Counted from the first letter of the stretch, positions 61,701-63,508 are shown. The stretch is 64,000 nt of DNA from Galaxea fascicularis (GCA_948470475.1 OX419337.1:36897536-36961535); one strand, 5' to 3'. A program made the numbers and translations. The notes: generated by a model not told the origin, from the letters alone.

Positions 61701-61833
61701 ACTGATAGCAGGCCCCTTTTTGTGATGTTTGTTGCCTATACGAAATTATTGGTTGATTTTTATTTGCAGGGAAAGTGGTGTTATTGAGGATGACAGCTTC
61801 TCTGGTGATTTTGACAATTTTCCAGAAGGAAAG
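985..61833 (+). CDS. TRIO: TRIO/Kalirin-family Rho GEF, partial gene, 28 exons
   Basis: This spans a single spliced gene; the coding parts are the 28 exons listed separately, joined in one open frame of 1474 codons. Domain order is SEC14/CRAL-TRIO end (residues 1-38), nine spectrin repeats (about 39-1070), Gln-rich linker (1071-1118), DH domain (about 1119-1300), PH domain (about 1303-1426) and Ser/Thr plus acidic linker (1427-1474). This is the order of TRIO and Kalirin, where GEF1 exchanges GDP for GTP on Rac1 and RhoG to direct actin remodelling, axon guidance and cell migration. The DH core [14 protein letters not shown] and the PH strand ERHIFLFE are visible. Both ends lie outside the window: upstream the SEC14 start, downstream the expected SH3, GEF2 and perhaps kinase exons. 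Invertebrates generally carry one Trio gene ancestral to the vertebrate pair, so Kalirin is equally apt as a name. Family assignment is near certain. Confidence 0.96.
1099..3182 (+). other. Intron 1
   Basis: About 2.1 kb of AT-rich, CpG-poor sequence between gtatgt and ttttacag. It contains a TTAACCCTTT MITE fragment (2011-2160) and a short inverted motif near 2270-2295 (ATCACCTGTGGAGGAATCACAGGTG). No coding segment is recognised; the open stretch 1196-1459 has no family resemblance. Confidence 0.7.
2011..2160. mobile_element. MITE, TTAACCC-ended family, partial copy B
   Basis: Begins TTAACCCTTTCACTCCTGCG, the same terminus as copies at 16353 and 17044, followed by the shared run of ATTCTTCCTACAGTG. 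The right inverted end is not clear, so the copy is probably truncated and the boundary is approximate. Confidence 0.45.
3183..3572 (+). CDS. TRIO: TRIO exon 2: spectrin repeat 1
   Basis: 130 codons (residues 39-168), phase 0 at both ends; acceptor ttttacag, donor AAG|gtaagt. The peptide opens [20 protein letters not shown] and closes [19 protein letters not shown]. It is a heptad-rich helical bundle whose end matches the first spectrin repeat of TRIO ([16 protein letters not shown] in the family). The conserved Trp of helix A is not prominent here, as is usual for this degenerate first repeat. An ATG at 3108 in the same frame lies in the intron before the acceptor and is not the likely start. 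Confidence 0.93.
3573..8476 (+). other. Intron 2
   Basis: About 4.9 kb, strongly AT/T-rich, with CpG almost absent. It has short poly-T and poly-A runs and small open stretches that resemble no protein. Around 6455-6490 there is a fragment like the end of the TTAACC MITE family (CTGTAAGGGTTAACACC). I see nothing else in it. Confidence 0.65.
8477..8599 (+). CDS. TRIO: TRIO exon 3: spectrin repeat 2, first part
   Basis: 41 codons (residues 169-209), phase 0; acceptor ctcctgcag, donor ATG|gtaaga. The peptide [20 protein letters not shown] begins helix A with the conserved Trp and ends in the EHRNFE motif. TRIO carries the same TEIG motif at this point. The first codon ATG is an internal Met, not a start, since the acceptor abuts it. 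Same length and shape as exons 6, 10 and 13. Confidence 0.92.
10002..10796. mobile_element. hAT-like non-autonomous element with TIRs
   Basis: The left end CAGGGGTCGAGACTAAC and the right end GTTAGTCTCGAGCCCTG are inverted repeats with one mismatch. CAGGG termini are typical of hAT transposons. TTATTT lies immediately outside both ends (9996-10001 and 10797-10802), shorter than the usual 8-bp hAT duplication. The subterminal regions repeat ACTAGCC/GGCTAGT in both orientations, as expected for transposase binding sites. The 795-bp interior has no transposase. Confidence 0.7.
12297..12327. repeat. C-rich low-complexity tract
   Basis: A pyrimidine tract of C and T on the + strand (GGTCCTCCCCCCTCCCC and following). 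Simple-sequence; no further meaning is visible. Confidence 0.7.
16353..16566. mobile_element. MITE, TTAACCC family, copy C
   Basis: Left end TCAACCCTTTCACTCGCAGG, right end GTGGGAGTGAAAAGGGTTTAAAC; the two are inverted repeats. The interior shares CAGACAGGTGGTTAGAATAAAG with copy D at 17044. About 214 bp, non-coding. Confidence 0.7.
17044..17255. mobile_element. MITE, TTAACCC family, copy D
   Basis: Left end TGACCCCTTAACTCCCAGAC and right end TTGGGAGTTATAGGGTTAAG form terminal inverted repeats. The interior shares CAGACAGGTGATGAGAATAGA with copy C. About 212 bp, non-coding; a coding call across its right end (17221-17406) is an artefact. Confidence 0.72.
17938..18355. repeat. 106-bp satellite-like repeat array
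   Basis: Three to four degenerate units of the motif AACCACCTTGTACAGCATAA .. CAGCACCACAGGAAAG .. AGTAGCTTTCATTTGAATG .. ATTTCATCCACAGACTC. Other arrays of the same unit lie at 27005, 31895, 38860 (opposite orientation), 46465 and 62740. The minus-strand open stretch 17999-18325 is produced by the repeat. Confidence 0.8.
21540..21660. repeat. Compound microsatellite (TTA)n(TTG)n
   Basis: TAATAATAATTATTATT followed after about 40 bases by roughly 16 TTA units and then about 9 TTG units. The Tyr/Leu/Cys-run reading frames here (21464-21681) are artefacts of the repeat. Confidence 0.95.
22885..23076 (+). CDS. TRIO: TRIO exon 4: spectrin repeat 2, second part
   Basis: 64 codons (residues 210-273), phase 0; acceptor ttgtttcag, donor GAG|gtagga. 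The peptide begins [20 protein letters not shown] and contains the helix C motif DREWKSF, aligning with the NVYVNINRIMSVANRLVESG segment of TRIO. The exon length of 192 nt is shared exactly by exons 7 and 11 and nearly by exon 14, evidence of repeat duplication with conserved gene structure. Confidence 0.94.
23077..23645 (+). other. Intron 4
   Basis: 569 bp, AT-rich, bounded by gtagga and tttttag. Nothing recognisable. Confidence 0.7.
23646..24014 (+). CDS. TRIO: TRIO exon 5: spectrin repeat 3
   Basis: 123 codons (residues 274-396), phase 0; acceptor ttgtttttag, donor CAG|gtaaga. It begins [20 protein letters not shown], with the helix A Trp, and ends [16 protein letters not shown], matching the family pattern (RLQLCVFQQDVQQ) that closes a spectrin repeat. 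A single-exon repeat, like exons 2, 8, 9 and 12. The ATG-initiated open stretch 23712 onward is internal to this exon. Confidence 0.94.
24634..25029. mobile_element. Foldback MITE with 42-bp near-perfect TIRs
   Basis: The left end starts GGCCCGTTTCAAACGCCGTG and the right end finishes CACGGCGTTTGAAACGGGCC. The inverted match continues for 42 bp with one difference. The same GTTTCAAACGCCGTGCTA core recurs internally in both orientations, giving a multi-hairpin structure. 396 bp, no coding capacity, no obvious target duplication. It is markedly more CpG-rich than its surroundings, which suggests recent arrival in a CpG-depleted region. Confidence 0.85.
26265..26962 (-). mobile_element. Composite tRNA-derived SINE with 15-bp TSDs
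   Basis: CATACTGATAGGATA occurs at 26265-26279 and 26948-26962, a perfect 15-bp target duplication. Between them lie three units: a full unit on the minus strand (tRNA-like head at 26444-26517), a second minus-strand unit (26578-26763) cut inside the head, and a third unit inverted to the plus strand (26764-26947). Units 2 and 3 share TTATGACC where unit 1 has TTGTGACC, so unit 3 is probably an inverted copy of unit 2. The arms of about 150 bp would fold into a long hairpin in the pre-mRNA. Confidence 0.88.
26444..26517 (-). other. tRNA-like SINE head with box A and box B
   Basis: Read on the minus strand it begins GACCTCGTAGCTTAGTCGGC and ends GGTTCGATTCCCACCGAGGT plus one base. The acceptor arms pair over 7 bp. 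Box A is TAGCTTAGTCGG, box B is GGTTCGATTCC, and the T stem GTGGG/CCCAC is perfect. The anticodon arm does not fold into a normal 5-bp stem and 7-nt loop with U33, so this is a pol III promoter of a SINE and not a working tRNA. Confidence 0.85.
27005..27220. repeat. 106-bp satellite-like repeat, about two units
   Basis: Two degenerate units with AACAGCACCGCTGGGAAG .. GTAGCTTTCATTTGAATGG .. GATTTCATCCACAGACTCG .. AGAACCACCTTGTACAGC. Same orientation as the arrays at 17938 and 31895. Confidence 0.75.
31211..31271. repeat. 61-nt near-perfect palindrome
   Basis: Arms of 30 nt: TTCGTTTAGCACGGCTCCG and on, around a single central A; the second arm ends GGAGCCGTGCTAAACGAA. There is one mismatch, which would be a G-U pair in RNA. 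The ends continue nowhere as a larger element. It lies about 280 bp before exon 6. Could be a minimal foldback element or a cruciform-prone site. Confidence 0.85.
31555..31677 (+). CDS. TRIO: TRIO exon 6: spectrin repeat 4, first part
   Basis: 41 codons (residues 397-437), phase 0; acceptor tgtttttag, donor CAG|gttagc. The peptide [20 protein letters not shown] and then [14 protein letters not shown] is very close to TRIO, where the HTGVGKSL motif is identical. Helix A Trp present. Codons here are visibly richer in CpG than in exons 2-5. Confidence 0.96.
31895..32320. repeat. 106-bp tandem repeat array, youngest copy
   Basis: AACCACCTTGTACCACATAA recurs at an exact 106-bp spacing (31921, 32027, then 32133 with slight change). 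Units one and two are essentially identical over their whole length, so the duplication is recent. Further degenerate units follow to about 32320. Confidence 0.9.
33105..33136. repeat. 32-nt palindrome with TTCCGGAA centre
   Basis: GAACTTTTCCTTTTCC is followed immediately by GGAAAAGGAAGAGTTC; one mismatch pair over 32 nt. The TTCCGGAA centre resembles a paired ETS site, but function is not shown. Confidence 0.7.
35136..35327 (+). CDS. TRIO: TRIO exon 7: spectrin repeat 4, second part
   Basis: 64 codons (residues 438-501), phase 0; acceptor acattgcag, donor AAG|gtaggc. It begins [20 protein letters not shown] followed by EC-PEEI, almost the same as TRIO at this point. It contains [12 protein letters not shown], helix C of the repeat. 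192 nt, the same length as exons 4 and 11. Confidence 0.96.
35328..36213 (+). other. Intron 7
   Basis: 886 bp, CpG-rich in its middle and second half (for example GATCGGGCGCGCATT near 35960). The reading frame of exon 8 stays open back to an ATG at 36136, so an alternative first exon is conceivable, but no promoter motif supports it. No repeats recognised. Confidence 0.6.
36214..36549 (+). CDS. TRIO: TRIO exon 8: spectrin repeat 5
   Basis: 112 codons (residues 502-613), phase 0; acceptor tttttccag, donor CTG|gtattt. The peptide begins [20 protein letters not shown] and ends [16 protein letters not shown], matching the family's end of this repeat (LELFLQLRIFERDA). A single-exon repeat. Its central EGETIIEEL motif corresponds to the family's EGEDLIQQL. 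Confidence 0.94.
38366..38440. repeat. Degenerate 106-bp repeat unit
   Basis: GGACTCGATTGTTGGCACC, then ACCTTGTGCATCATAATG and CAGCTCAGTAAAGCATC, a diverged single copy of the dispersed 106-bp unit in the same orientation as the 31895 array. Confidence 0.5.
38860..39180. repeat. 106-bp repeat array, opposite orientation
   Basis: About three units in reverse orientation relative to 31895: AAGCTACTGAACAGTA, TTTCCTGTGGTGCTGT, TGTGACCATTCAAATGAAAG and GAGTCTGCGGATAAAATC. Found about 6.5 kb downstream of the forward array, so the two could base-pair in the pre-mRNA. Confidence 0.8.
40874..41233 (+). CDS. TRIO: TRIO exon 9: spectrin repeat 6
   Basis: 120 codons (residues 614-733), phase 0; acceptor ttctttgcag, donor CAG|gtgagt. 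It begins [20 protein letters not shown], contains [14 protein letters not shown], and ends [15 protein letters not shown], aligning with TRIO's HLEQCVQLRHLQAEVKQ. The in-frame ATG at 40763 lies upstream of the acceptor and is probably intronic. Confidence 0.94.
41234..41592 (+). other. Intron 9
   Basis: 359 bp; nothing recognisable beyond the splice signals gtgagt and tctcgtag. Confidence 0.75.
41593..41712 (+). CDS. TRIO: TRIO exon 10: spectrin repeat 7, first part
   Basis: 40 codons (residues 734-773), phase 0; acceptor tctcgtag, donor GAG|gtatta. The peptide [19 protein letters not shown] and then [13 protein letters not shown] matches TRIO's VLGWIRNGESML .. REHEQFQHAIE closely. One codon shorter than the sister exons 3, 6 and 13. 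Confidence 0.96.
41713..42110 (+). other. Intron 10
   Basis: 398 bp; short imperfect GTGTGAACWCGCRCAA repeats near 41780-41845, nothing else recognised. Confidence 0.7.
42111..42302 (+). CDS. TRIO: TRIO exon 11: spectrin repeat 7, second part
   Basis: 64 codons (residues 774-837), phase 0; acceptor ttgtttcag, donor CAG|gtaaca. It begins [20 protein letters not shown] and ends with [12 protein letters not shown] has KTHQSALQVQQKAEAML and AFYKTSEQ at the same places. Helix C Trp lies in SRRWQHL. 192 nt. Confidence 0.96.
42303..43353 (+). other. Intron 11
   Basis: About 1.05 kb. Includes a fragment at 42526-42655 sharing TTCCTATAGAAGTAGTAGGG with 27408-27430, a TAAA-type microsatellite (42901-42940) and a CGGTCGGT/CTGTCTGT tract (42962-42990). 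No coding segment recognised. Confidence 0.7.
42901..42990. repeat. Microsatellites (AAAT)n and (CGGT)n
   Basis: AAATAAATAAATAAATAAA units, then after about 20 bases a run of GGTC/TGTC tetranucleotides. Simple sequence. Confidence 0.85.
43354..43731 (+). CDS. TRIO: TRIO exon 12: spectrin repeat 8
   Basis: 126 codons (residues 838-963), phase 0; acceptor ctccacag, donor AAG|gtaggt. The peptide begins [20 protein letters not shown], has the family's [10 protein letters not shown] motif (RRNADVFL in TRIO) and ends [14 protein letters not shown]. An ATG at 43366 is internal. Single-exon repeat. Family position is certain, as the neighbours are colinear. Confidence 0.94.
43732..45168 (+). other. 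Intron 12
   Basis: 1.4 kb; about half is a TIR element (44327-45045). The part 43732-44326 is CpG-containing unique-looking sequence, with nothing recognised. Confidence 0.7.
44327..45045. mobile_element. Inverted-terminal-repeat element, about 720 bp
   Basis: Left end CTTTAGCAAAGAGGACGGTA followed by ACGGCAACG; the right end read in reverse complement is CTTTAGCAGCGACGACGGCG followed by ACGGCAACG, so the termini are imperfect inverted repeats of about 40 bp. No transposase. The interior carries promoter-like words: GCCAATCA, CTTCCGG (twice), AATATGGCG and TCACGTGAC around 44618-44730. Ends are approximate and no clear target duplication is seen. Confidence 0.7.
45169..45291 (+). CDS. TRIO: TRIO exon 13: spectrin repeat 9, first part
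   Basis: 41 codons (residues 964-1004), phase 0; acceptor ctttccag, donor GAG|gtatat. The peptide [20 protein letters not shown] and then [13 protein letters not shown] aligns with TRIO's ALEWIHDNGEFYLS .. LLKEHEEFQITAK. This is the best-conserved of the spectrin-repeat exons. Confidence 0.96.
45292..46080 (+). other. Intron 13
   Basis: 789 bp. A degenerate T-rich repeat (45340-45465) is followed by copies of an AAGTCAGGGAATTTTAA-like word (45590-45715), a degenerate minisatellite. Coding calls on either strand there come from these repeats. Confidence 0.7.
45340..45465. repeat. Degenerate T-rich minisatellite
   Basis: Repeats of TTCGTTTAGTTTTCATTATTTC-like 15-17 nt words. Low complexity; overlapping reading frames of Phe/Ser/Ile are artefacts. 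Confidence 0.7.
46081..46278 (+). CDS. TRIO: TRIO exon 14: spectrin repeat 9, second part
   Basis: 66 codons (residues 1005-1070), phase 0; acceptor gatctctag, donor GAG|gtaaga. Contains [17 protein letters not shown] and then [17 protein letters not shown], which match TRIO's ERVKLLIQLAD and AVDKRYRDFSLRMEKYR. It ends GYTSSDNE, the start of the linker to the DH domain (GISSDSNK in the family). Confidence 0.96.
46315..46460. mobile_element. MITE, TTAACC family, partial copy E
   Basis: GTTTAACCTTTTTAAAACCC, then ATCAACATCAAATTTCTCC and GAGAATTAAGGACAAGATC, closely similar to copy A (471-681). The right end is replaced by a 106-bp unit fragment. Confidence 0.6.
46465..46520. repeat. 106-bp repeat fragment
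   Basis: AACAGCACCACAGGAAAGTA followed by TTGCTCGGTAGCTTTCATTT, half of the dispersed unit. Confidence 0.7.
48276..48282 (+). promoter_or_regulatory. Candidate TATA box of internal TRIO promoter
   Basis: GGCTATAAAACCG is a canonical TATA context in a CpG-rich, repeat-free stretch. It lies 512 bp upstream of an in-frame ATG (48788) whose frame runs without a stop into exon 15. A transcription start would be expected about 30 bp downstream, near 48305-48315. Inference from sequence only. Confidence 0.4.
48788..48901 (+). CDS. TRIO: Candidate alternative 5' coding extension of exon 15
   Basis: From the ATG at 48788 (G at -3 and G at +4, a good Kozak context) 38 codons run straight into exon 15 in its frame. 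The peptide begins [17 protein letters not shown], an acidic Ser-rich start, and passes through the cag acceptor at 48899-48901. It would be the first coding exon of a short isoform that lacks the SEC14 and spectrin repeats and starts just before GEF1. The alternative is that this is simply intron, since the stretch also serves as the acceptor's pyrimidine tract. Confidence 0.45.
48902..49044 (+). CDS. TRIO: TRIO exon 15: Gln-rich linker before DH
   Basis: 143 nt (residues 1071-1117 plus two bases of 1118); acceptor gactcgcag, donor GA|gtaagt. The peptide starts [14 protein letters not shown], then has five Gln in a row, then [20 protein letters not shown] and RKE. TRIO has ELNEEKRKSARRKE at this point, followed by the DH helix, so the join to exon 16 (GA + A = Glu) is exact. 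The first part is not conserved. Confidence 0.93.
49045..50303 (+). other. Intron 15
   Basis: 1.26 kb, AT-rich with scattered CpG; ends in ttttttaccccag. Nothing recognised. Confidence 0.7.
50304..50370 (+). CDS. TRIO: TRIO exon 16: DH domain start (CR1)
   Basis: 67 nt (last base of residue 1118 plus 1119-1140). The peptide [20 protein letters not shown] and IE is conserved region 1 of the Dbl-homology domain. It carries the Glu of the TE+xYV motif that contacts switch I of the GTPase in DH structures. TRIO has FIMAELIQTEKAYVRDL. Donor GAG|gtaagg. Confidence 0.96.
50371..50842 (+). other. Intron 16
   Basis: 472 bp, GC-rich for the locus. It is made of degenerate copies of a TTTCCCGCGCTT / GGTACCGGCTGC word (50460-50745) shared with 62060-62280, plus GTGATTGGCT words. 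No coding segment. Confidence 0.65.
50460..50745. repeat. Degenerate CCCGCGCTTGGCACTGG repeat
   Basis: TTTCGCGCGCTTGGTACCGG, then TTTCCCGCGCTTTCCTCC and GTTTCCCGCGCTTTTTGT, then CCCCGTGCTTCACG: a 20-25 nt degenerate tandem word. A cleaner set lies at 62060-62280. Origin unknown; probably part of an interspersed element. Confidence 0.55.
50843..50949 (+). CDS. TRIO: TRIO exon 17: DH domain
   Basis: 107 nt (residues 1141-1175 plus two bases of 1176). The peptide begins [20 protein letters not shown] and continues [15 protein letters not shown], matching the family's FGN-x-x-x-IY-x-FHN motif of the DH domain. Acceptor gtcactgtag, donor AG|gtatga. Confidence 0.95.
50950..51940 (+). other. Intron 17
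   Basis: 991 bp, AT-rich; nothing recognised. Ends gattttgcag. Confidence 0.7.
51941..52010 (+). CDS. TRIO: TRIO exon 18: DH domain
   Basis: 70 nt (last base of residue 1176 plus 1177-1199). The peptide [20 protein letters not shown] and QEW matches TRIO's FLKELEKYEQLPEDVGHCF. Donor TGG|gtacgt. Confidence 0.95.
52244..52498. mobile_element. MITE with GAGGCCTTCC inverted ends
   Basis: TTTCAAAGAGGCCTTCC at the left and GGAAGGCCTCTTGAAA at the right are inverted, differing by one A. The interior carries many TGTCGC / GCGACA words. 255 bp, non-coding. No clear target duplication. Confidence 0.65.
52572..52755. mobile_element. Snap-back retroinsertion with 14-bp TSDs
   Basis: TTACAACAAATAAG occurs at 52572-52585 and 52742-52755, a perfect target duplication. 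The 156-bp insert starts with an inverted repeat of about 46 bp centred on 52631/52632 (CCACCGTACGGTGG); the right arm has one extra ACATTT. It is followed by a unique tail (TACTACTTCCCCACCGACGC and on). A 5' inversion of this kind is what twin priming or template snap-back during retrotransposition produces. Confidence 0.8.
53468..53500. repeat. (TTTTG)n microsatellite
   Basis: TTTGTTTGTTTTGTTTTGT and further TTTTG units on the + strand. Confidence 0.9.
53737..53964. mobile_element. MITE with GCCATGTCCACACTGATGCG ends
   Basis: Left GCCATGTCCACACTGATGCG and right CGCATCAGTGTGGACATGGC are perfect inverted repeats, and the match extends inward (TTTTTGTTTGAAAACGCAT). TTAAG flanks both sides (53732-53736, 53965-53969), so the duplication may be TTAAG or the TTA/TAA of Harbinger-type elements with one matching base. 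The interior is built from AAAACG words. 228 bp. Confidence 0.85.
54058..54150 (+). CDS. TRIO: TRIO exon 19: DH domain
   Basis: 31 codons (residues 1200-1230), phase 0; acceptor cttttttgtag, donor GCG|gtgagt. Peptide [20 protein letters not shown] then [11 protein letters not shown], matching TRIO's MYVTYCKNKPDS .. LILEHAGSYF; YCKNKP is the hallmark of this helix. Confidence 0.96.
54323..54415 (+). CDS. TRIO: TRIO exon 20: DH domain CR3
   Basis: 31 codons (residues 1231-1261), phase 0; acceptor tcctgtag, donor AAG|gtgagc. The peptide includes [20 protein letters not shown] and then LLLK, conserved region 3, the most invariant helix of DH domains and part of the GTPase-binding face. TRIO has [19 protein letters not shown]. 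Confidence 0.98.
54416..55307 (+). other. Intron 20
   Basis: 892 bp. Contains a perfect 29-nt palindrome (55151-55179) and an adjacent TCGCGATCGTTAGCGATCGA inverted motif (55107-55126). The open stretch 54803-55081 has no recognisable domain. Otherwise nothing seen. Confidence 0.65.
55151..55179. repeat. Perfect 29-nt palindrome
   Basis: TAAACGATTGCAGA, a single G, then TCTGCAATCGTTTA; 14-bp arms with no mismatch, directly after a degenerate TTTCATTTAA repeat. Confidence 0.85.
55308..55352 (+). CDS. TRIO: TRIO exon 21: DH domain
   Basis: 15 codons (residues 1262-1276), phase 0; acceptor catttgcag, donor CAG|gtatgc. Peptide [19 protein letters not shown] has [18 protein letters not shown]. 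Short, but both splice sites and the match to the family are clear. Confidence 0.94.
55353..56070 (+). other. Intron 21
   Basis: 718 bp; nothing recognised. Confidence 0.7.
56071..56148 (+). CDS. TRIO: TRIO exon 22: DH domain end
   Basis: 26 codons (residues 1277-1302), phase 0; acceptor ctcctttag, donor GAT|gtaagt. Peptide [20 protein letters not shown] then MLYGYD. The RANDAM motif carries the conserved Asn that contacts the GTPase in DH-family structures (KRANDAM in TRIO). Confidence 0.96.
56149..56538 (+). other. Intron 22
   Basis: 390 bp, more than half of it a TTAACC-family MITE (56174-56398). The acceptor tract is ttttttttttctcttttag. Confidence 0.75.
56174..56398. mobile_element. 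MITE, TTAACCC family, copy F
   Basis: Left TTTAACCCTTTAACCCCTGA and right TTAAGATTTAAAGGGTTAAA are inverted ends. The interior resembles the other copies (CTCCTTATAGTAATATC). 225 bp. Confidence 0.68.
56539..56574 (+). CDS. TRIO: TRIO exon 23: DH-PH junction
   Basis: 12 codons (residues 1303-1314), phase 0; acceptor ctcttttag, donor CAG|gtactt. Peptide [12 protein letters not shown], against TRIO's ENIESQGELILQ. Marks the first strand of the PH domain. A microexon in size, but fully supported. Confidence 0.94.
57314..58231 (-). mobile_element. PIF/Harbinger element, decayed
   Basis: Ends GGCCGTGTTTTCACGA and TCGTGAAAACACGGCC are perfect 16-bp inverted repeats with ACT on both flanks (57311-57313, 58232-58234), a 3-bp target duplication as this superfamily makes. 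The minus-strand interior encodes fragments of the transposase (see 57534-58044). At 918 bp it is much shorter than a full element, so the catalytic DDE region and the MADF/Myb gene have been deleted. Confidence 0.82.
57534..58044 (-). pseudogene. Harbinger transposase N-terminal fragment, frameshifted
   Basis: Two minus-strand frames overlap at about 57780. The first (58044 down) ends with the WREHFRISR motif that opens Harbinger nuclease proteins (WRENFRMSR in many). The second continues with [20 protein letters not shown] and then [19 protein letters not shown], the helix-turn-helix segment that in the family reads [15 protein letters not shown] .. FGVGKST. A frameshift separates them and the DDE catalytic part is missing, so no working transposase is made. 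Confidence 0.85.
58240..58690 (-). mobile_element. tRNA-derived SINE-like element
   Basis: A minus-strand element with a tRNA-like part at 58514-58583: box A TGGCTCAGTTGG, box B GGTTCAAAGCC (degenerate), acceptor arms pairing in 6 of 7 positions. The body extends toward 58240. No poly-A or target duplication identified; limits are approximate. Differs in sequence from the 26265 SINE. Confidence 0.7.
59664..59810 (+). CDS. TRIO: TRIO exon 24: PH domain
   Basis: 49 codons (residues 1315-1363), phase 0; acceptor tctttcag, donor AAG|gtaatc. Peptide [20 protein letters not shown], then [12 protein letters not shown] and [13 protein letters not shown] has RKGRERHLFLFEMSLVFSKE and KYLYKSKL. These are PH strands 2-4, with the basic cluster typical of phosphoinositide-facing loops. 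Confidence 0.97.
60079..60180 (+). CDS. TRIO: TRIO exon 25: PH domain
   Basis: 34 codons (residues 1364-1397), phase 0; acceptor tcccttcag, donor AAG|gtgatg. Peptide [20 protein letters not shown] and then [14 protein letters not shown], very close to TRIO's [20 protein letters not shown]. Confidence 0.97.
60181..61297 (+). other. Intron 25
   Basis: 1.1 kb, mostly one inverted-repeat element (60423-61240). The 149-codon minus-strand open stretch 60424-60873 lies inside that element and resembles no protein I know. Confidence 0.7.
60423..61240. mobile_element. Element with long imperfect inverted arms
   Basis: TTTAGCCTGCAATGCAG at the left and GCGGCTCAAGCTAA at the right. Further in, ATCCTGCAGGTTTGCAGG followed by ATTTCTGTATCCATTTCTGA is inverted as TCAGAAATGGATACAGATAT plus GCCTGCAAACCTGCAGGAT. 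Arms total about 200 bp. No transposase recognised; probably a non-autonomous DNA transposon. Confidence 0.72.
61298..61385 (+). CDS. TRIO: TRIO exon 26: PH domain C-terminal helix
   Basis: 88 nt (residues 1398-1426 plus one base). Peptide [20 protein letters not shown] then FQFGTLRER. The Trp in [13 protein letters not shown] is the invariant PH helix Trp (KQDWIKHIREVIQE in TRIO). Acceptor ttttcaccag, donor A|gtgagt. Confidence 0.95.
61591..61669 (+). CDS. TRIO: TRIO exon 27: Ser/Thr-rich linker
   Basis: 79 nt (residues 1427-1452 and two bases of 1453), acceptor attttgcag, donor CG|gtatgc. Peptide [20 protein letters not shown] followed by EEKAAD. No family match, as expected for the disordered linker after PH1. 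Supported by phase continuity on both sides and by splice signals. Confidence 0.8.
61770..61833 (+). CDS. TRIO: TRIO exon 28: acidic linker
   Basis: 64 nt (last base of residue 1453 plus 1454-1474), acceptor tatttgcag, donor AAG|gtgaat. Peptide [20 protein letters not shown] then K. It closes phase 0. The following exon (SH3 in the family) is not found in the window. Less certain than the domain exons, because the linker is not conserved. Confidence 0.75.
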
Positions 61834-62059
61834 GTGAATGCCTTTGAAATTACGCAAGTATGCTTGTTATAAAACGAAATCAAGACTCTAAATAATGACA
61901 ACAACGTTGTTCGGTGTGTCTGGAAAAAGGTAACACAAGGAGGTCTTTGACGTTTAGGAACAAAACCGGTCTCAATCGTAAAGTATGTCGCCTTTTCTAG
62001 TTTCCCGTGCTTGACACTTGCTTTTTGCTTACTTCCATCATTCCTGTCGGAAGTCGCAT

Positions 62060-62280
62060 AAGGCCAGTTTCATGTTCATTTTCTTGCCTAGCACTGCGTC
62101 AGATTCAGCGTTCCTGCGTTAGGCACCAGCCGCTAGTCTCCCACTTTCAGCGGCACCGCCCACAGTTTTTCCGAGGTTCACTCTGGGTTTTCCCGCTCTT
62201 GGCACTGATTTCAGTTTTCCCGCGCTTGGCACTGGTCTCAATTTCCTGCGCTTGGTCCTGGCTGCTCTGTTGGTCCGTGC
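62060..62280. repeat. Degenerate 24-bp tandem repeat, CCCGCGCTTGGCACTG
   Basis: TTTTCCCGCTCTTGGCACTG, then TTTTCCCGCGCTTGGCACTG, then TTTCCTGCGCTTGGTCCTGG, spaced by about 24 bp; similar words are at 50460-50745. Confidence 0.7.
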
Positions 62281-62739
62281 TTCACTGGTACCACTTTGAT
62301 ATTCTCGCAAATTCTGATCGCTTCAAGCTATTTACTCTGTGGTTACTAATTAAATCCGTTTGAACGTAGTGTTGCAGATTTTTATAGCCAAACTAACTGT
62401 CTTACGAGGCGGTACTTCCTGTATGGTTGTATTCTCTATTTTCATCCAATATTAGATAGCTGCATTCAGTAAACAAGGAAATGAAGTAACGAGCTATAAT
62501 TACAGGAAGAATTTTAAGTACTTTTGGCTTGTCAGTCTTTTTTTGTCTGTTTCGGTTTCGTGTTGTCCAAGTTCCGTTGTCGTATTGCTGTTTTTCCGTG
62601 TGTTCTTTAAAAGGGGGTGGAAATGAATTCGTTTTCTTGAAACACGGCATGGATCAGAACTAAAACTTTCTTGTGCTCATTCTCATTCATATTATACAGC
62701 GTGATGATATACAGGAAATAATTATTCAGCAGTATAATT

Positions 62740-62805
62740 ATTCGTTTGAATGGTCACTCTCCATCCATAGACTCAAAAGTTAGAACCACTTTTAACTGTA
62801 TGACC
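62740..62805. repeat. 106-bp repeat fragment
   Basis: GTTTGAATGGTCACTCTCC and then ATAGACTCAAAAGTTAGAAC and CACTTTTAACTG, half of the dispersed unit. Confidence 0.6.
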
Positions 62806-63498
62806 AGGTGATGTACTAGTTGAAGCTTGTTTACTTGACTCGCGTGTACATTTGATAGATGCTTTTTCTTGTTAAGGAGAAGAGAGCTGTTGACCTTGTA
62901 AGGTTCAGAGGGATTCGATCATCTGTAATATCGATCAGTAGGGAAGCAGTTCAAAAGTTCTCGCGTAACGGAATACCTCCTCGACGAAACGTGAAACTGT
63001 CCATGAATCTCGCGCTACTTTAAAGATAGGATTTAAACTCTCTGGATGCTTAGCTGTACTTAATCACGCCAGAGTAAGCCGTTTACTTGCAAAGCCCCTT
63101 AAACGCTTAATGAACAAAAATGATGCATGGTTCCGCCCAATCCATTATCTTCATTCCATGATACGCCGCCATGGACGTGACTGGTCACGCTTCGGGATGC
63201 CAGATCTCTGCCAATAACGGTGAAGAGTCCACGCATGGTCGCATTGAAACAAGATTTGAGTACATAAGTGGTTGGTCTGAACGCAACTCGATTCTCTTCT
63301 AACTTGTTCAGTGCATCGTGGACTACCAATCTGATCAATTTCGCTAAATCAGTGCAAAGGTGCGGACTCAAACCGACAGTTTGACTTCCATACGTGACCT
63401 GCAAATCATCACGATGACGAATCGGGCGACAAGTGATTTATTTTCTGCGGCAGTAAAATATTCCAAATGTCACCGTCATGTTTTGCTGATATTCCGGT

Positions 63499-63508
63499 CG
63501 CCATCTTG
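63499..63508 (+). promoter_or_regulatory. YY1-type CGCCATCTTG element
   Basis: The decamer CGCCATCTTG is the reverse complement of the YY1 consensus CAAGATGGCG. In animal promoters such sites usually sit just downstream of a transcription start. This one lies 20 nt before an ATG that opens a 30-codon exon with a good donor. The surrounding 500 bp are CpG-rich and repeat-free. Confidence 0.5.

Noticed and set aside
63099..63404. 101-codon minus-strand open frame opposite the candidate promoter
   Set aside because: No recognised family; kept only as a note because a divergent transcript from the 63.5-kb promoter cannot be excluded.
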